A stretch of DNA of 32,782 bases from positions 1-32,782 of the forward strand of contig JAHCJK010000053.1 in the NCBI GenBank assembly GCA_026184295.1, given 5' to 3'. The stretch is from Planctomycetota bacterium. GTDB lineage: Bacteria > Planctomycetota > SZUA-567 > H5-PLA8. Both the position numbers and the translations under genes were made by a program. Numbering within the stretch: position 1 is the stretch's first letter; every line of letters starts with the position of its first letter. A model generated the notes under the pieces. The model saw only the letters and a program-made list of their open reading frames with translations, ran no database searches and was not told where the DNA came from. Below are positions 15,856-23,963 of the stretch, piece after piece.

Positions 15856-16284
15856 CTACTTGCTGCCGGTCTTGGGGGCTTCGCCGCTGGGTAGGGGCGC
15901 GGGGAGTTCCTCGCCCCAGCGCGGCAGGCCCTCGGTGCCTTCCAGCGATGGGCCGGGGCTGGGCAGCACGCCGGGCGGGCGCATCACGGCCGCGGGCGGG
16001 ACGTCCAAGTCGATCGCCTCGTACTGCTTCACTTCCTTGGGCTTCACGAACACGAAGGTGTCGCTCCCCCGGTAATACGCCGCGTCCTGCTCGGGAAAGT
16101 ACGTCTCGGCGGGCAGCAACTGCTCGGCGGCCAGCGGCACCTGCACGGCCGCGTGGTCCTTCACGGTCTCTTCGTCGGGAAAGCGCGCCTCGGTGCTGCC
16201 TCCGACGACGGCCACCGCGACGCTGAAGCCCAGCGCGGCCACGAAGAGCAGGCGTCCCAGTTGTTCGTCGATCAGGTCCAGCAT
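15856..16284 (-). CDS. Small single-pass membrane protein in the PilP/GspC position, unrecognised
   Basis: I do not recognise this 142-residue protein. It has one predicted membrane helix (about residues 11-28, GRLLFVAALGFSVAVAVVGG) and a Pro-rich, probably periplasmic remainder with two acidic segments and the stretch GSDTFVFVKPKEVKQYEAID. It follows pilO by 17 bp in the same direction, where PilP or a GspC-like linker is expected in related operons. No PilP beta-domain or lipobox is evident, so a functional replacement for the secretin-linking protein is only inference. GAGGA lies upstream of the ATG at 16284. Confidence 0.65.
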   Translation of the reverse strand: MLDLIDEQLGRLLFVAALGFSVAVAVVGGSTEARFPDEETVKDHAAVQVPLAAEQLLPAETYFPEQDAAYYRGSDTFVFVKPKEVKQYEAIDLDVPPAAVMRPPGVLPSPGPSLEGTEGLPRWGEELPAPLPSGEAPKTGSK

Positions 16285-16301
16285 GCCGCGTCCTCGGTTC
16301 T

Positions 16302-17171
16302 TTAGTATCGGTCCGGATTGATCTGCGGCCGCACCGGCCCGCTGGGGCGTTCTTCTTCGGTGATTTCCAGTTTCAGGTCCTTGGCCTGCTTGGGCGAAAG
16401 CAGCGCGCCCGCGGCGACCCAGCAGTCCACCATCCCGGTGCTCGCGTCCTTTACCGCCACGGTAAAGGCCTTCAGCGCGAAGTACGAATGCCCCGGGTCC
16501 GACGGCCGCTGCAGTTCGTACAGCATCTGCGCGAACTGGCGTTCGTTGGCGCGGAAGCGCACCTCGATCGGCACCAGGTACAGGTTCGCGACTTTCACGT
16601 CCTCGTCGGCGCCCGCGTACGGCACCTGGCGGTGCTTGGGGTAGTTGATCGCCTGAATCTCGGTGAAGCCGCATTCCTTGGCGCATTCGCCGAAGCGCTG
16701 CAGCACGTACAGGCGCATCAGGTTCAGTTGCACGTCTTCTTCCAGCACCTTGCCGCGGAAGCCCAGGTCGTCGAAGCCCGCGCCGAGCTTGAGGCCCAGC
16801 TTGTCGCGCATCTCGGCGCGCAAGTCGGCGCGCTTCTTGTCGAAGTAGTTCTTGGGGTCGCCGCCCGCGCCGACGCCCGCCAGCGTGTACGGCCCGAAGT
16901 CCTGCGAAAACTCGATCTGCTTCAGCGTGCGGCTGGCCTTCTCGAGCACTTCCTCCTGCTTTGCGATCTTCTTGACGGCCTCGGGCAGCGGCAGCGTGTC
17001 CTTGCCCGGCTTGTAGTTCTTCAGCCAGGTCTCCAGGTCCATCTGGGCCTCGTTCACCGCCTGCTGGCGGCTGTCCCAGTTGGGCTGCACGAGCACGAAC
17101 TGGTACGCGGCCAGCCAGACGCCCAGCAGAATGCCCGCGACGACGAAGATGTTCTTGTTGCGCGCGAACAT
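16302..17171 (-). CDS. pilO: PilO/GspM-like inner-membrane assembly protein
   Basis: The 289-residue product has a short cytoplasmic start (MFARNKN), one membrane helix (about residues 8-28), then an alpha-helical stretch (about 33-92) likely to form a coiled coil, and a periplasmic alpha/beta domain (KVANLYLVPIEVRFRANERQFAQMLYEL), as in PilO-type proteins. PilO pairs with PilN as an inner-membrane platform that connects the cytoplasmic motor to the pseudopilus. It is somewhat longer than standard PilO (about 200 residues). GGAG next to the upstream stop codon gives a good ribosome-binding site for the ATG at 17171, 8 bp after the pilMN stop. Confidence 0.7.
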   Translation of the reverse strand: MFARNKNIFVVAGILLGVWLAAYQFVLVQPNWDSRQQAVNEAQMDLETWLKNYKPGKDTLPLPEAVKKIAKQEEVLEKASRTLKQIEFSQDFGPYTLAGVGAGGDPKNYFDKKRADLRAEMRDKLGLKLGAGFDDLGFRGKVLEEDVQLNLMRLYVLQRFGECAKECGFTEIQAINYPKHRQVPYAGADEDVKVANLYLVPIEVRFRANERQFAQMLYELQRPSDPGHSYFALKAFTVAVKDASTGMVDCWVAAGALLSPKQAKDLKLEITEEERPSGPVRPQINPDRY

Positions 17172-17179
17172 GTCGTCTC

Positions 17180-19006
17180 CTAGCTCTTCTTTTCCGGGGC
17201 CGGTTCGCTCTTCGCGTCGGTCTTGCCCGCGGGCGGCGCCGCAGCCGGCCCGGGTTCGGGCGGCTTGGCCGGCGGCGCGGGTTCGGCCTTCTCGACCGCG
17301 ATGGGGCGTTCGGGGCTGGCGATGGAAAGGTTGAAGCGGAACGGCTTCAGGTTCGCCGCCAGGTCCTTCTCCCGTTCGAGTTCCCCCAGGTCCAGCCCGG
17401 GGCTCAGCACGCCCGGGACCTCGCGCAGCTTCTTGAAAAGTTCCGCGGCGACGGCGTTGAAGTCCTTGATCGCGTCGGTGTCGTACACCCCGCGGATCTG
17501 GACCGTGCGCATCGGATTGTCGAAGTAGTCCGTGCTGCCGGTCGTCTCGCCCGGCGCGACGTAGGTGATCGTCATGCCCCGGGGCACGTTGGCGCGCAAC
17601 TGCGCGAAGCAGTTCAGCAGCACGGGCCCCAGGCGCGTCTGCTGCGCGTAGTAGTCGATCTGCAGCGTGCGCTCGGCCACCTTCGCCTTGCGCGATTCGA
17701 ATTCCTTCTTCTTCGCCTTGGCCTCGTCCACGCGCTTCTCGAAATCGGCCTTCTTCTCGCCGGCCTTGCCGACGGCTTCGACGGAGCGGTTGTACGGCGC
17801 GAACAGCCCCAGCATCAGCGCCACGCCCGCGGCCGCGGCCCAGACCGTCTTGGTCCAGAAGATGCGCTTCTTGATCACCGGTTCGGGCAGGAGCTGGAAG
17901 TGGAAGCACTTCGGGTCCGCGTCCACGATGGCCAGGCCCAGCGCCACCGCCATGTCCGGCACGTCGCCCTCGAAGCACTTGGCGCTCTGCGCGTCGAGCT
18001 TGCGCAGGTCCAGCCCGGTGTAGAGGTCCAGCACCTGGACGGTGCGCTTGGTCTTGCCTTCCAGGTATTCGCGCAGGCCGTTCAGCCGCGCGCCGCCGCC
18101 GGACAGGAAGATGCGCTGGTAGTCCAGCTTGGGCATCTTGGCCTGCGTTCGGCAGAACATGATCGCGCCGCGGATCGCGTTGGCGATGTTGTCCGCGCCT
18201 TCCTTCAGCGCCGTCTGGAACTGCAGTTCCTGCTGGCTGGCGATCTTCGCGCCGTCCGGGTGCAGCTTCGCGCGGTGGTGCTTGAACTCGTGAATCTTCG
18301 CCTGGCCCAGCTTGAGCAGCTTGTCGAGCGCCTGGTCGAAGCTCTTGCCGCCCCCCGGCGCGCTGCGCGCGAAGAAGAGGTTCTCTTCCTGAAGGATCGC
18401 GACCTCGGTGTTCTCGTGGCCCACGTCCACGAGCACCACGGTCTCGCCCTCGGGAACTTTTTGCGTGCGCAGGTAGGCCTGCACGAGCCCGAAGGCCGCG
18501 GGCGTGATGCGCTTCAGCCCGATCCCGGCCTTGCGCAGCGCCCCGTAATTGCCGAAGAGGAACTCGTTCTTCGAGACGCCCGCCATCACCACCAGGTCGC
18601 CCTTCAGCCCCGTGGGTACGTTGAGCAGCCGGAAGTCGTAGGTCACCGCCGGGCCTTCGTCTTCGGCGCCCTTGCGCCCGCTGACGAGCCGGTCGGCCAC
18701 CTGCATGTCGATGATCTTTTTCAGCTTGTCCGGCGGCATCGGCGGCGTGCTGACGTACTTCAGGATCACTTCGCGCCCGGAGATGCCCAGCGTGCCGGAG
18801 CGCTTCAGGCCCGCGCGGGCGAGTTCCTGGCCGAGGGTCTCGGGCACCACCAGCGCGCCCTGCAATTCGGGGGGCAGATCGGGCCCGCCGCCTCCGCCGC
18901 GCGGCAGCTTCACCGCGCCGGTGACGGTCACGGTGTTGCCGGACGTGCGGACCTGGACGACCTTGATCCACTCCGTGCCGACATCGATGCCCAGGCCGGT
19001 TCCCAT
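17180..19006 (-). CDS. PilM-PilN fusion protein
   Basis: The 608-residue protein is a natural fusion. Residues 1-365 are a PilM-type actin-like ATPase: GIDVGTEWIKVVQV at the start, VLVDVGHENTEVAIL (phosphate-binding), FLSGGGARLNGL and DMAVALGLAI. Directly afterwards comes FQLLPEPV (370-377), which corresponds to the conserved cytoplasmic INLLP peptide of PilN that normally docks on PilM, then a membrane helix (about 384-403), a charged coiled-coil (410-445), a periplasmic PilN-like alpha/beta domain (to about 562) and a Pro/Ala/Lys-rich tail. The ATG at 19006 is preferred to one at 19069, because the PilM fold begins there. No strong Shine-Dalgarno is seen. The gene leads the cluster and is divergent from the GNAT-nitrilase gene. 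Confidence 0.85.
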   Translation of the reverse strand: MGTGLGIDVGTEWIKVVQVRTSGNTVTVTGAVKLPRGGGGGPDLPPELQGALVVPETLGQELARAGLKRSGTLGISGREVILKYVSTPPMPPDKLKKIIDMQVADRLVSGRKGAEDEGPAVTYDFRLLNVPTGLKGDLVVMAGVSKNEFLFGNYGALRKAGIGLKRITPAAFGLVQAYLRTQKVPEGETVVLVDVGHENTEVAILQEENLFFARSAPGGGKSFDQALDKLLKLGQAKIHEFKHHRAKLHPDGAKIASQQELQFQTALKEGADNIANAIRGAIMFCRTQAKMPKLDYQRIFLSGGGARLNGLREYLEGKTKRTVQVLDLYTGLDLRKLDAQSAKCFEGDVPDMAVALGLAIVDADPKCFHFQLLPEPVIKKRIFWTKTVWAAAAGVALMLGLFAPYNRSVEAVGKAGEKKADFEKRVDEAKAKKKEFESRKAKVAERTLQIDYYAQQTRLGPVLLNCFAQLRANVPRGMTITYVAPGETTGSTDYFDNPMRTVQIRGVYDTDAIKDFNAVAAELFKKLREVPGVLSPGLDLGELEREKDLAANLKPFRFNLSIASPERPIAVEKAEPAPPAKPPEPGPAAAPPAGKTDAKSEPAPEKKS

Positions 19007-19060
19007 GAGCGCGCGCGCTGCCCTCGTATGCTCTTTGCCTAGACGGAAAAAGGAAAACGC

Positions 19061-19089
19061 ATGATGCACGAATTGTGGAAAGTAGACAA
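19061..19089 (-). promoter_or_regulatory. Candidate promoter of the pilMN cluster
   Basis: On the minus strand TTGTCT (19084-19089) and CATCAT (19061-19066) are 17 bp apart, each matching 4 of 6 consensus bases. It would drive pilMN with a leader of about 45 nt. Confidence 0.25.
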
Positions 19090-19176
19090 GAGCAAGTCCT
19101 GCGGCGAACTCCCGTACACGCTCCTAATCTTCCCGCGTGCCGCGCGCCGTTTGCAGCGGCGCTCGCGCGCGCCATG

Positions 19177-19185
19177 TGCTATAAT
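19177..19185 (+). promoter_or_regulatory. Extended -10 promoter of the GNAT-nitrilase gene
   Basis: TGCTATAAT is a perfect extended -10 element (TGn plus TATAAT). TTGCAG at 19151-19156 is too far (23 bp) to be a normal -35, in keeping with extended -10 promoters. The leader is about 110 nt. It contains a tiny frame METAPP-stop at 19198-19218, whose GAGGAG site lies at or upstream of the expected transcription start. Confidence 0.6.
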
Positions 19186-19303
19186 AGAGGAGCGCGCATG
19201 GAAACTGCGCCGCCTTGAAAACTCAGCCGTCCTCTTTTTGCGTTGCCCGCATCCCACCGCCGCCACCCGCGGGTACACCGTCCGCTTACCGGAAAGGAGC
19301 CCT

Positions 19304-20860
19304 ATGCCCAAACTGAATCTGCAGGAATTCGAACGCCGTATCAACGTCCGCCCGCTGGCGATGAAGGACTACGAGAAGATCGTCGAGTTGCAGCTCAAGT
19401 GTTTCCCCAAGATGAAACCGTGGACGAAGGAACAGTTCGAGAGCATGACCACGATCTTCCCCGAGGGGCAGATCTGCGTCGAATACAAGAACCGCATCAT
19501 CGCCTCCTCCAGCGGCCTGATCCTCGACTTCGACTTGTACAGCGAATGGCACAACTGGTTCCTGATCAGCGACAAGGGCTACATCCGCAACCACAGCCCC
19601 AAGGGCGACACGTTTTACGGCATCGAGATCATGGTCGATCCCGACTACCGCGGCATGCGCCTGGCGCGGCGGCTGTACGACGAACGCAAGAAGATCTGCC
19701 GCACCCACAACCTCCAGCGCATCGTCATCGGCGGGCGCATTCCCGGTTACAAGGACCACAAGGGCAAGCTCACGCCTCAGGAATACGTCGCGCGCGTGCA
19801 GGACAAGACGCTCTACGACCCGGTGCTCACCACGCAACTCTCCAACGGCTTCGTCGTCCAGCGCCTCATCAGCGACTACCTGCCCTCCGACGAAGACTCC
19901 GCCGGCTTCGCCACCCACATGGAATGGATCAACCTCGAGTACGCCCAGGACGAGAACCGCCGCCTCAGCCCCGTGCAGATGGCGCGCATCTGCACCGTCC
20001 AGTACCAGATGCGCAAGATCGAGAACTTCGAGGAATTCGCGCAGCAGGTCTCCTTCTTCACCGACGTCGCCAGCGACTACCACTGCGACTTCGTGCTCTT
20101 CCCCGAACTCTTCACCCTTCAGCTCCTCTCCTTCATCAAGGCGCGCCGCCCGGGCGAAGCCGCGCGCAAGCTGGCCGAACTGACGCCGCGTTACCTCGAA
20201 CTCTTCACCCGCCTGGCCGTGAAGTTCAACGTCAACATCGTCGGCGGCAGCCAGTTCACCATCGAGAACGGCAAGCTCTTCAACATCGCCTACCTCTTCC
20301 GGCGCAACGGCACCATCGGCAAGCAGTACAAGATCCACGTCACCCCGGCCGAACGCCGCTGGTGGGGCGTCGAAGGCGGGAACAAGGTCGAAGTCTTCGA
20401 GACCGACCGCGGGCGCATCGCGATCAACGTCTGCTACGACATCGAATTCCCGGAACTCTCCCGCATCGCGGCCAAAAAGGGCGCGCAGATCGTCTTCTGC
20501 CCCTTCAACACCGACGAACGCCACGGCTACCTGCGCATCCGCTACTGCGCGCACGCCCGCTGCGTCGAAAACCACCTCTTCGTCGCCACCTCCGGCTGCA
20601 TCGGCAACCTGCCGTTCGTCGCCAACGCCGACATCCACTACGCCGTCTCGGGCATCTACACGCCCTCGGACTTCTCCTTCAGCCGCGACGGCGTGGCCGC
20701 CGAGTGCACGCCCAACGTCGAGACCATCGTCATGCACGACCTCGACATCGAACTCCTGCGCCGCCACCGCTACAGCGGCACCACCCAGAACTGGAACGAC
20801 CGCCGCACCGACCTCTACAAGATCGTCTGCACGGGACCGGACGAGCCGCTTGAGGTATGA
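19304..20860 (+). CDS. GNAT acetyltransferase-nitrilase (carbon-nitrogen hydrolase) fusion
   Basis: The 518-residue product joins two enzymes. Residues about 14-200 are a GNAT domain with the acetyl-CoA loop region [16 protein letters not shown] (112-127). Residues about 225-495 are a nitrilase-superfamily domain with the full catalytic triad: Glu268 (FPELF), Lys343 (QYKIHVTP) and Cys377 ([11 protein letters not shown]). The same two-domain order and length is known from Bacillus subtilis YhcX-type proteins, whose substrate is not established. The start at 19304 has AAAGGAG just upstream. The open frame extends to 19061 but that part covers the promoter. No signal peptide is seen, so it is cytosolic. 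It is a single-gene unit, followed by a repeat array. Confidence 0.92.
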   Translation: MPKLNLQEFERRINVRPLAMKDYEKIVELQLKCFPKMKPWTKEQFESMTTIFPEGQICVEYKNRIIASSSGLILDFDLYSEWHNWFLISDKGYIRNHSPKGDTFYGIEIMVDPDYRGMRLARRLYDERKKICRTHNLQRIVIGGRIPGYKDHKGKLTPQEYVARVQDKTLYDPVLTTQLSNGFVVQRLISDYLPSDEDSAGFATHMEWINLEYAQDENRRLSPVQMARICTVQYQMRKIENFEEFAQQVSFFTDVASDYHCDFVLFPELFTLQLLSFIKARRPGEAARKLAELTPRYLELFTRLAVKFNVNIVGGSQFTIENGKLFNIAYLFRRNGTIGKQYKIHVTPAERRWWGVEGGNKVEVFETDRGRIAINVCYDIEFPELSRIAAKKGAQIVFCPFNTDERHGYLRIRYCAHARCVENHLFVATSGCIGNLPFVANADIHYAVSGIYTPSDFSFSRDGVAAECTPNVETIVMHDLDIELLRRHRYSGTTQNWNDRRTDLYKIVCTGPDEPLEV

Positions 20861-20862
20861 CG

Positions 20863-21114
20863 GTGAACAGTGGACAGTGAACAGTGAACAGTGGACAGTG
20901 AACAGTGGACAGTGAACAGTGGACAGTGAACAGTGGACAGTGAACAGTGATCAGTGGACAGTGGACAGTGGACAGTGAACAGTGATCAGTGATCAGCGAT
21001 CAGTGAACAGCGATCAGGGGACAGAGGTCAGGGGATAGGGATCAGGGAAGAAGCAGCTTCGCTGCCCTTCCACTGTTCACTGACCACTATTCACTGACCA
21101 CCACTGTCCACTAT
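20863..21114. repeat. Word-like tandem array with inverted right arm
   Basis: Units of 7-8 bp, GTGAACA, GTGGACA and GTGATCA type, repeat from 20863 to about 21040, drifting to CAGGGGACAG and GGGATCAGGG. A hairpin follows: GGAAG/CTTCC and GCAGC/GCTGC arms around TTC at about 21046-21070. After it the same words appear in reverse complement (CACTGTTCACTG, CACTGACCACC, CACTGTCCAC; 21070-21114), so the left and right arms can pair. It fills the space between two plus-strand genes and has no coding support. Confidence 0.95.
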
Positions 21115-21131
21115 CCCGCGAGAACCTACGC

Positions 21132-21749
21132 ATGAACCGAAGCGCCTGGTTGCGGTTGGTCCTCGCGGCGGCCCTGACGGCCCTCGCGTCCGGCTGCGGC
21201 TCCGCTCCGCCCAAGCCCGACGAAGCCAAGCAGCTTTCGGAGGCGCTCGATTACATCGACGCGTGGGGGCGCGCGAAGGAGGACCGCCGCCTGGCCGCCG
21301 AGGCCGGCATGGCGCCCGAGGCGAAGTTCGAAAAACCCGGCTCCCTCCTCGAATACTGGCTGCTCAACGAACGCCTGCGCACCTGCAACCCGCAGCAGCT
21401 CGAACTCGCGCAGAAACTCCTCGCGGAGGCCGCGCCCCGTTTCAAGGCCCCCGAGAAGAAGGTGCTGGTGAAGGCGCTGGTGAAAAAGACCGAGGAAGCC
21501 TTCGGCATCGGCGGCACGTGGGAATACCTCCCCACGCCCTTCGGCGGCGCGGAACTCTACTACACCTTTCAGCAGGTGGACCGCAAAGGCAACCGCTCGC
21601 CGGTCCGCGCGATCTGCGGGATCACGTTCCTCACCCACGGCGTCGTGATGGCCGTGCCCGCCTGGATCGTCTCCGAAGACGAATACCGGCAGCGCATCGC
21701 CAACTGGTACGACGCCGGGCGCGCCGTCGATCCCAACTGGAAGCCGTAG
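21132..21749 (+). CDS. Predicted lipoprotein of unknown function
   Basis: The 205-residue product has a clear lipoprotein signal: Arg near the start, a hydrophobic core (LVLAAALTAL) and lipobox LASGC with Cys22. The mature part is helical and charged (residues 30-115), then a beta-containing part (TWEYLPTPFGGAELYYTFQQV, quoted to 157) ending with YRQRIANWYDAGRAVDPNWKP. I do not recognise the family. The ATG at 21132 lies 17 bp after the repeat array and has no good Shine-Dalgarno. Its stop is 13 bp from the convergent folD stop. Confidence 0.75.
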   Translation: MNRSAWLRLVLAAALTALASGCGSAPPKPDEAKQLSEALDYIDAWGRAKEDRRLAAEAGMAPEAKFEKPGSLLEYWLLNERLRTCNPQQLELAQKLLAEAAPRFKAPEKKVLVKALVKKTEEAFGIGGTWEYLPTPFGGAELYYTFQQVDRKGNRSPVRAICGITFLTHGVVMAVPAWIVSEDEYRQRIANWYDAGRAVDPNWKP

Positions 21750-21762
21750 GTTTTCCGGGAGG

Positions 21763-22662
21763 CTACTTCGCCGCGGCCTTGCCCTGCTCGATGACGTTGC
21801 GCAGCAGCATCGTCACGGTTAGCGGGCCGACGCCGCCGGGGACGGGCGTGATCCATTCGGCCACGTCCTTCACGCCTTCGAAATCGACGTCGCCGACGAC
21901 CTTGTGCTTCGGCTTGCCCTTCTCGTTCAGCACCGGCCGGCCGGCCTCGTCCACGACCGGCACGCGGTTGACGCCGATGTCCACCACGATCGCGCCGGGC
22001 TTGACCATGTCCTTCTTGATCAGGTTCGGCTTGCCGGCGGCGACGACGAGCAGGTCCGCGCGGCGCGTGTGGTCGCCCAGGTCGCGCGTGGCGATGTGGC
22101 AGGTGCAGACCGTGCAGTAATCGTGGAGCAGCAGCAGCCCGATCGGCTTGCCCACGATCTGGCTGTGCCCGACGACGACCGCTTCCTTGCCGTACAGGTC
22201 CTGGTGGAGCGACTTGATCAGGCTGTACGCCGCGATGGCCGTGCACGGCGCGCGCTGCGTGACGCCGTAGACGATCAGGCCCAGGTTGACCGGGTGCACG
22301 CCCTCGGCGTCCTTGCGCGGATCGATCGCGCGCTGCGCCAGCCGCGCGTCCAGGCGCGCGGGCAGCGGCAGTTGCAGGATGATCCCGTGGACCGTGGGAT
22401 CGTTGTTCAGTTCCTCGATCGCGTGCAGCAGCCCCGCCTGGCTGATGCTGGTGGGAAGCTGCGAGAGCCGGAAGGTGATGCCCACCTCGGCGCAGACGCG
22501 CTCCTGGTTCTTCACGTACAGCACCGACTCGGCCTGCTCGCCCACCTGCACGGCCGTGAGGCAGACCTTGCGGCCCTGGTCCTTGAGCAGCTTCGCGTCG
22601 CGCGCGATCTCGCCGCGAATCTGGCCGGCCAGCGTGGTGCCTTCAAGAAGTTTGGCGGTCAT
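21763..22662 (-). CDS. folD: FolD-type methylenetetrahydrofolate dehydrogenase/cyclohydrolase, atypical active site
   Basis: FolD interconverts 5,10-methylene-, 5,10-methenyl- and 10-formyl-tetrahydrofolate. The 299-residue protein aligns along its whole length with E. coli FolD and keeps QLPLP (Gln97), VVGHSQIVGKPIGLLL (NADP site), GKPNLI, GAIVVDIGVNR and PVPGGVGPLTV. However, the catalytic Lys54 of E. coli (YVASK) is Gln53 here (YVKNQ), and Asp121 (DVDG) is Glu120 (DAEG). PCTP is also changed to PCTA. The cyclohydrolase Lys is normally invariant, so this copy may be dehydrogenase-only or diverted. A weak TAACGT -10 six bases before ATG, with no nearby Shine-Dalgarno, hints at leaderless start. 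Confidence 0.92.
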   Translation of the reverse strand: MTAKLLEGTTLAGQIRGEIARDAKLLKDQGRKVCLTAVQVGEQAESVLYVKNQERVCAEVGITFRLSQLPTSISQAGLLHAIEELNNDPTVHGIILQLPLPARLDARLAQRAIDPRKDAEGVHPVNLGLIVYGVTQRAPCTAIAAYSLIKSLHQDLYGKEAVVVGHSQIVGKPIGLLLLHDYCTVCTCHIATRDLGDHTRRADLLVVAAGKPNLIKKDMVKPGAIVVDIGVNRVPVVDEAGRPVLNEKGKPKHKVVGDVDFEGVKDVAEWITPVPGGVGPLTVTMLLRNVIEQGKAAAK

Positions 22663-22714
22663 GGCGAAACGTTACGAGTGCCTCCCCAAATTGAAAATGC
22701 AGAATCGCCCGCGC

Positions 22715-23869
22715 TCACGCGCCCGCTTCGGGCACCGCGTAGCGCAGCGCCAGGCAGTCCATCTTGCCATATTTCACCGGCCGCCGCTGCGCCGCTTTCA
22801 GCTCCAGGTGCCTCGGCACGTCCGCATTCCCGGTAAAGACGAAGGCTTCCGCGCCCGCGCAGCGTTCTCGCAAAAAGGTCCCCAGCTTCCGCCAGGTCGC
22901 GTCGAGTTCCGGGTCCTTCAGCCGCTCGCCCCAGGGCGGGTTCACGCACACGACGGCGGGCTTTTCGGGCGGCACGTAGTCCGCGATGTCCTTTTGGTCG
23001 AAGCGCAGAAAGCCCGTCAGCCCCGCGGCCTCGGCGTCCTTCTTCGCCAGTGCCAGCGCGCCGGCGTGGTGGTCGTTGACGCAGACCGGCGCCGCGAGAT
23101 CGAAGCGCGCTTCGCCGTGCGCGCGGCTCTTGCAGTCCTTCCAGGCCGCGCGGTCGAAGTCCGGCCAGCCTTCGAACGGGAAGCGCTTCCGCAGCAGCCC
23201 CGGCGCGCGGTTCAGCCCGATCATGGCCGCCTCGAGCGCGATCGTCCCCGAACCGCACATCGGATCGCAGAAGGGCTTCGAACCGTCCCACTTCGAAAGC
23301 AGCACCAGCGAGGCGGCGACGCATTCGTTCAGCGAGGACTTGTGCATCGCGTCGCGGTAGCCGCGTTTGTGTAGCGTGACGCCGGAAAGGTCGCGGTAGA
23401 GGATCGCTTCGTCGCGGTAGACGTACAGGAAGAGCGGCAGGTCGGCGGCCTCGACGTTCACGTTCGGGCGCGCGCCGGTGGCGTCGCGGAAGGTATCGCA
23501 GAGCGCGTCCTTGATTCTCATGGCCGCGTACTTCGAATGCGTGATCGCCGAATCGCGCACGCGCGCCTCGACCGAGAACGTCTGTTCCAGCCGCATCAGC
23601 TTGGTCCAGGGCAGCGAGCAGGCCCAGTCGTACAGGTCGTCGGGGCCGTCCACGACCGCGCGGCCGTGCTCGGCCAGCACGCGGATGCCGGTGCGCAGCC
23701 ACAGATTGGCCAGGTACCCGGTCGCGCGCGTCCCGGCGAAGTAGACCCCGGAGGCCCCCGCGCGCACGTCCTTCGCGCCGATCCGCGGGGCGCTCAGTTC
23801 GGCCGCAAGGACGCTCTCGAGCCCCTTCGCGCAGGTGGCGAAATAGGCCACGTCGTCGTCGAAATGCAT
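22715..23869 (-). CDS. THUMP-domain SAM-dependent RNA methyltransferase, RlmK/L family
   Basis: The 384-residue protein has an N-terminal THUMP-type RNA-binding part (about residues 45-160) and a Rossmann methyltransferase domain with DPMCGSGT (202-209, SAM loop) and NPPWGERL (310-317, catalytic NPPY-type motif of N2-guanine methylases). The best match is the RlmL/YpsC group that makes m2G in 23S rRNA, without the second methylase domain of E. coli RlmKL. Exact target is inference. The open frame continues upstream to 23929, but the ATG at 23869 matches the fold start. It lies exactly six bases after TATAAC and lacks a ribosome-binding site. It ends 52 bp before folD, on the same strand. Confidence 0.9.
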   Translation of the reverse strand: MHFDDDVAYFATCAKGLESVLAAELSAPRIGAKDVRAGASGVYFAGTRATGYLANLWLRTGIRVLAEHGRAVVDGPDDLYDWACSLPWTKLMRLEQTFSVEARVRDSAITHSKYAAMRIKDALCDTFRDATGARPNVNVEAADLPLFLYVYRDEAILYRDLSGVTLHKRGYRDAMHKSSLNECVAASLVLLSKWDGSKPFCDPMCGSGTIALEAAMIGLNRAPGLLRKRFPFEGWPDFDRAAWKDCKSRAHGEARFDLAAPVCVNDHHAGALALAKKDAEAAGLTGFLRFDQKDIADYVPPEKPAVVCVNPPWGERLKDPELDATWRKLGTFLRERCAGAEAFVFTGNADVPRHLELKAAQRRPVKYGKMDCLALRYAVPEAGA

Positions 23870-23875
23870 GGCACC

Positions 23876-23881
23876 GTTATA
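23876..23881 (-). promoter_or_regulatory. Candidate -10 of the methyltransferase gene, leaderless arrangement
   Basis: TATAAC on the minus strand is followed by six bases and the ATG, placing the expected transcript start on the initiation codon. A T-tract (seven T) lies within the upstream spacer. No clear -35 and no Shine-Dalgarno are visible. Confidence 0.45.
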
Positions 23882-23963
23882 ACTAGACCTAAAAAAACCC
23901 GCCACCAAAGCCGCGAAAGCCTGCACCAAAAGATGGCCGTTGTGCGTCTAACCTGCTAGATTG

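Noticed and set aside
19198..19218. Leader peptide METAPP before the GNAT-nitrilase gene
   Set aside because: Its ribosome-binding site would lie at or upstream of the expected transcript start, and the codons show no regulatory pattern.
20863..21114. CRISPR array or integron attachment site
   Set aside because: No spacer/repeat alternation and no integrase. It is a direct short-word array with an inverted arm.
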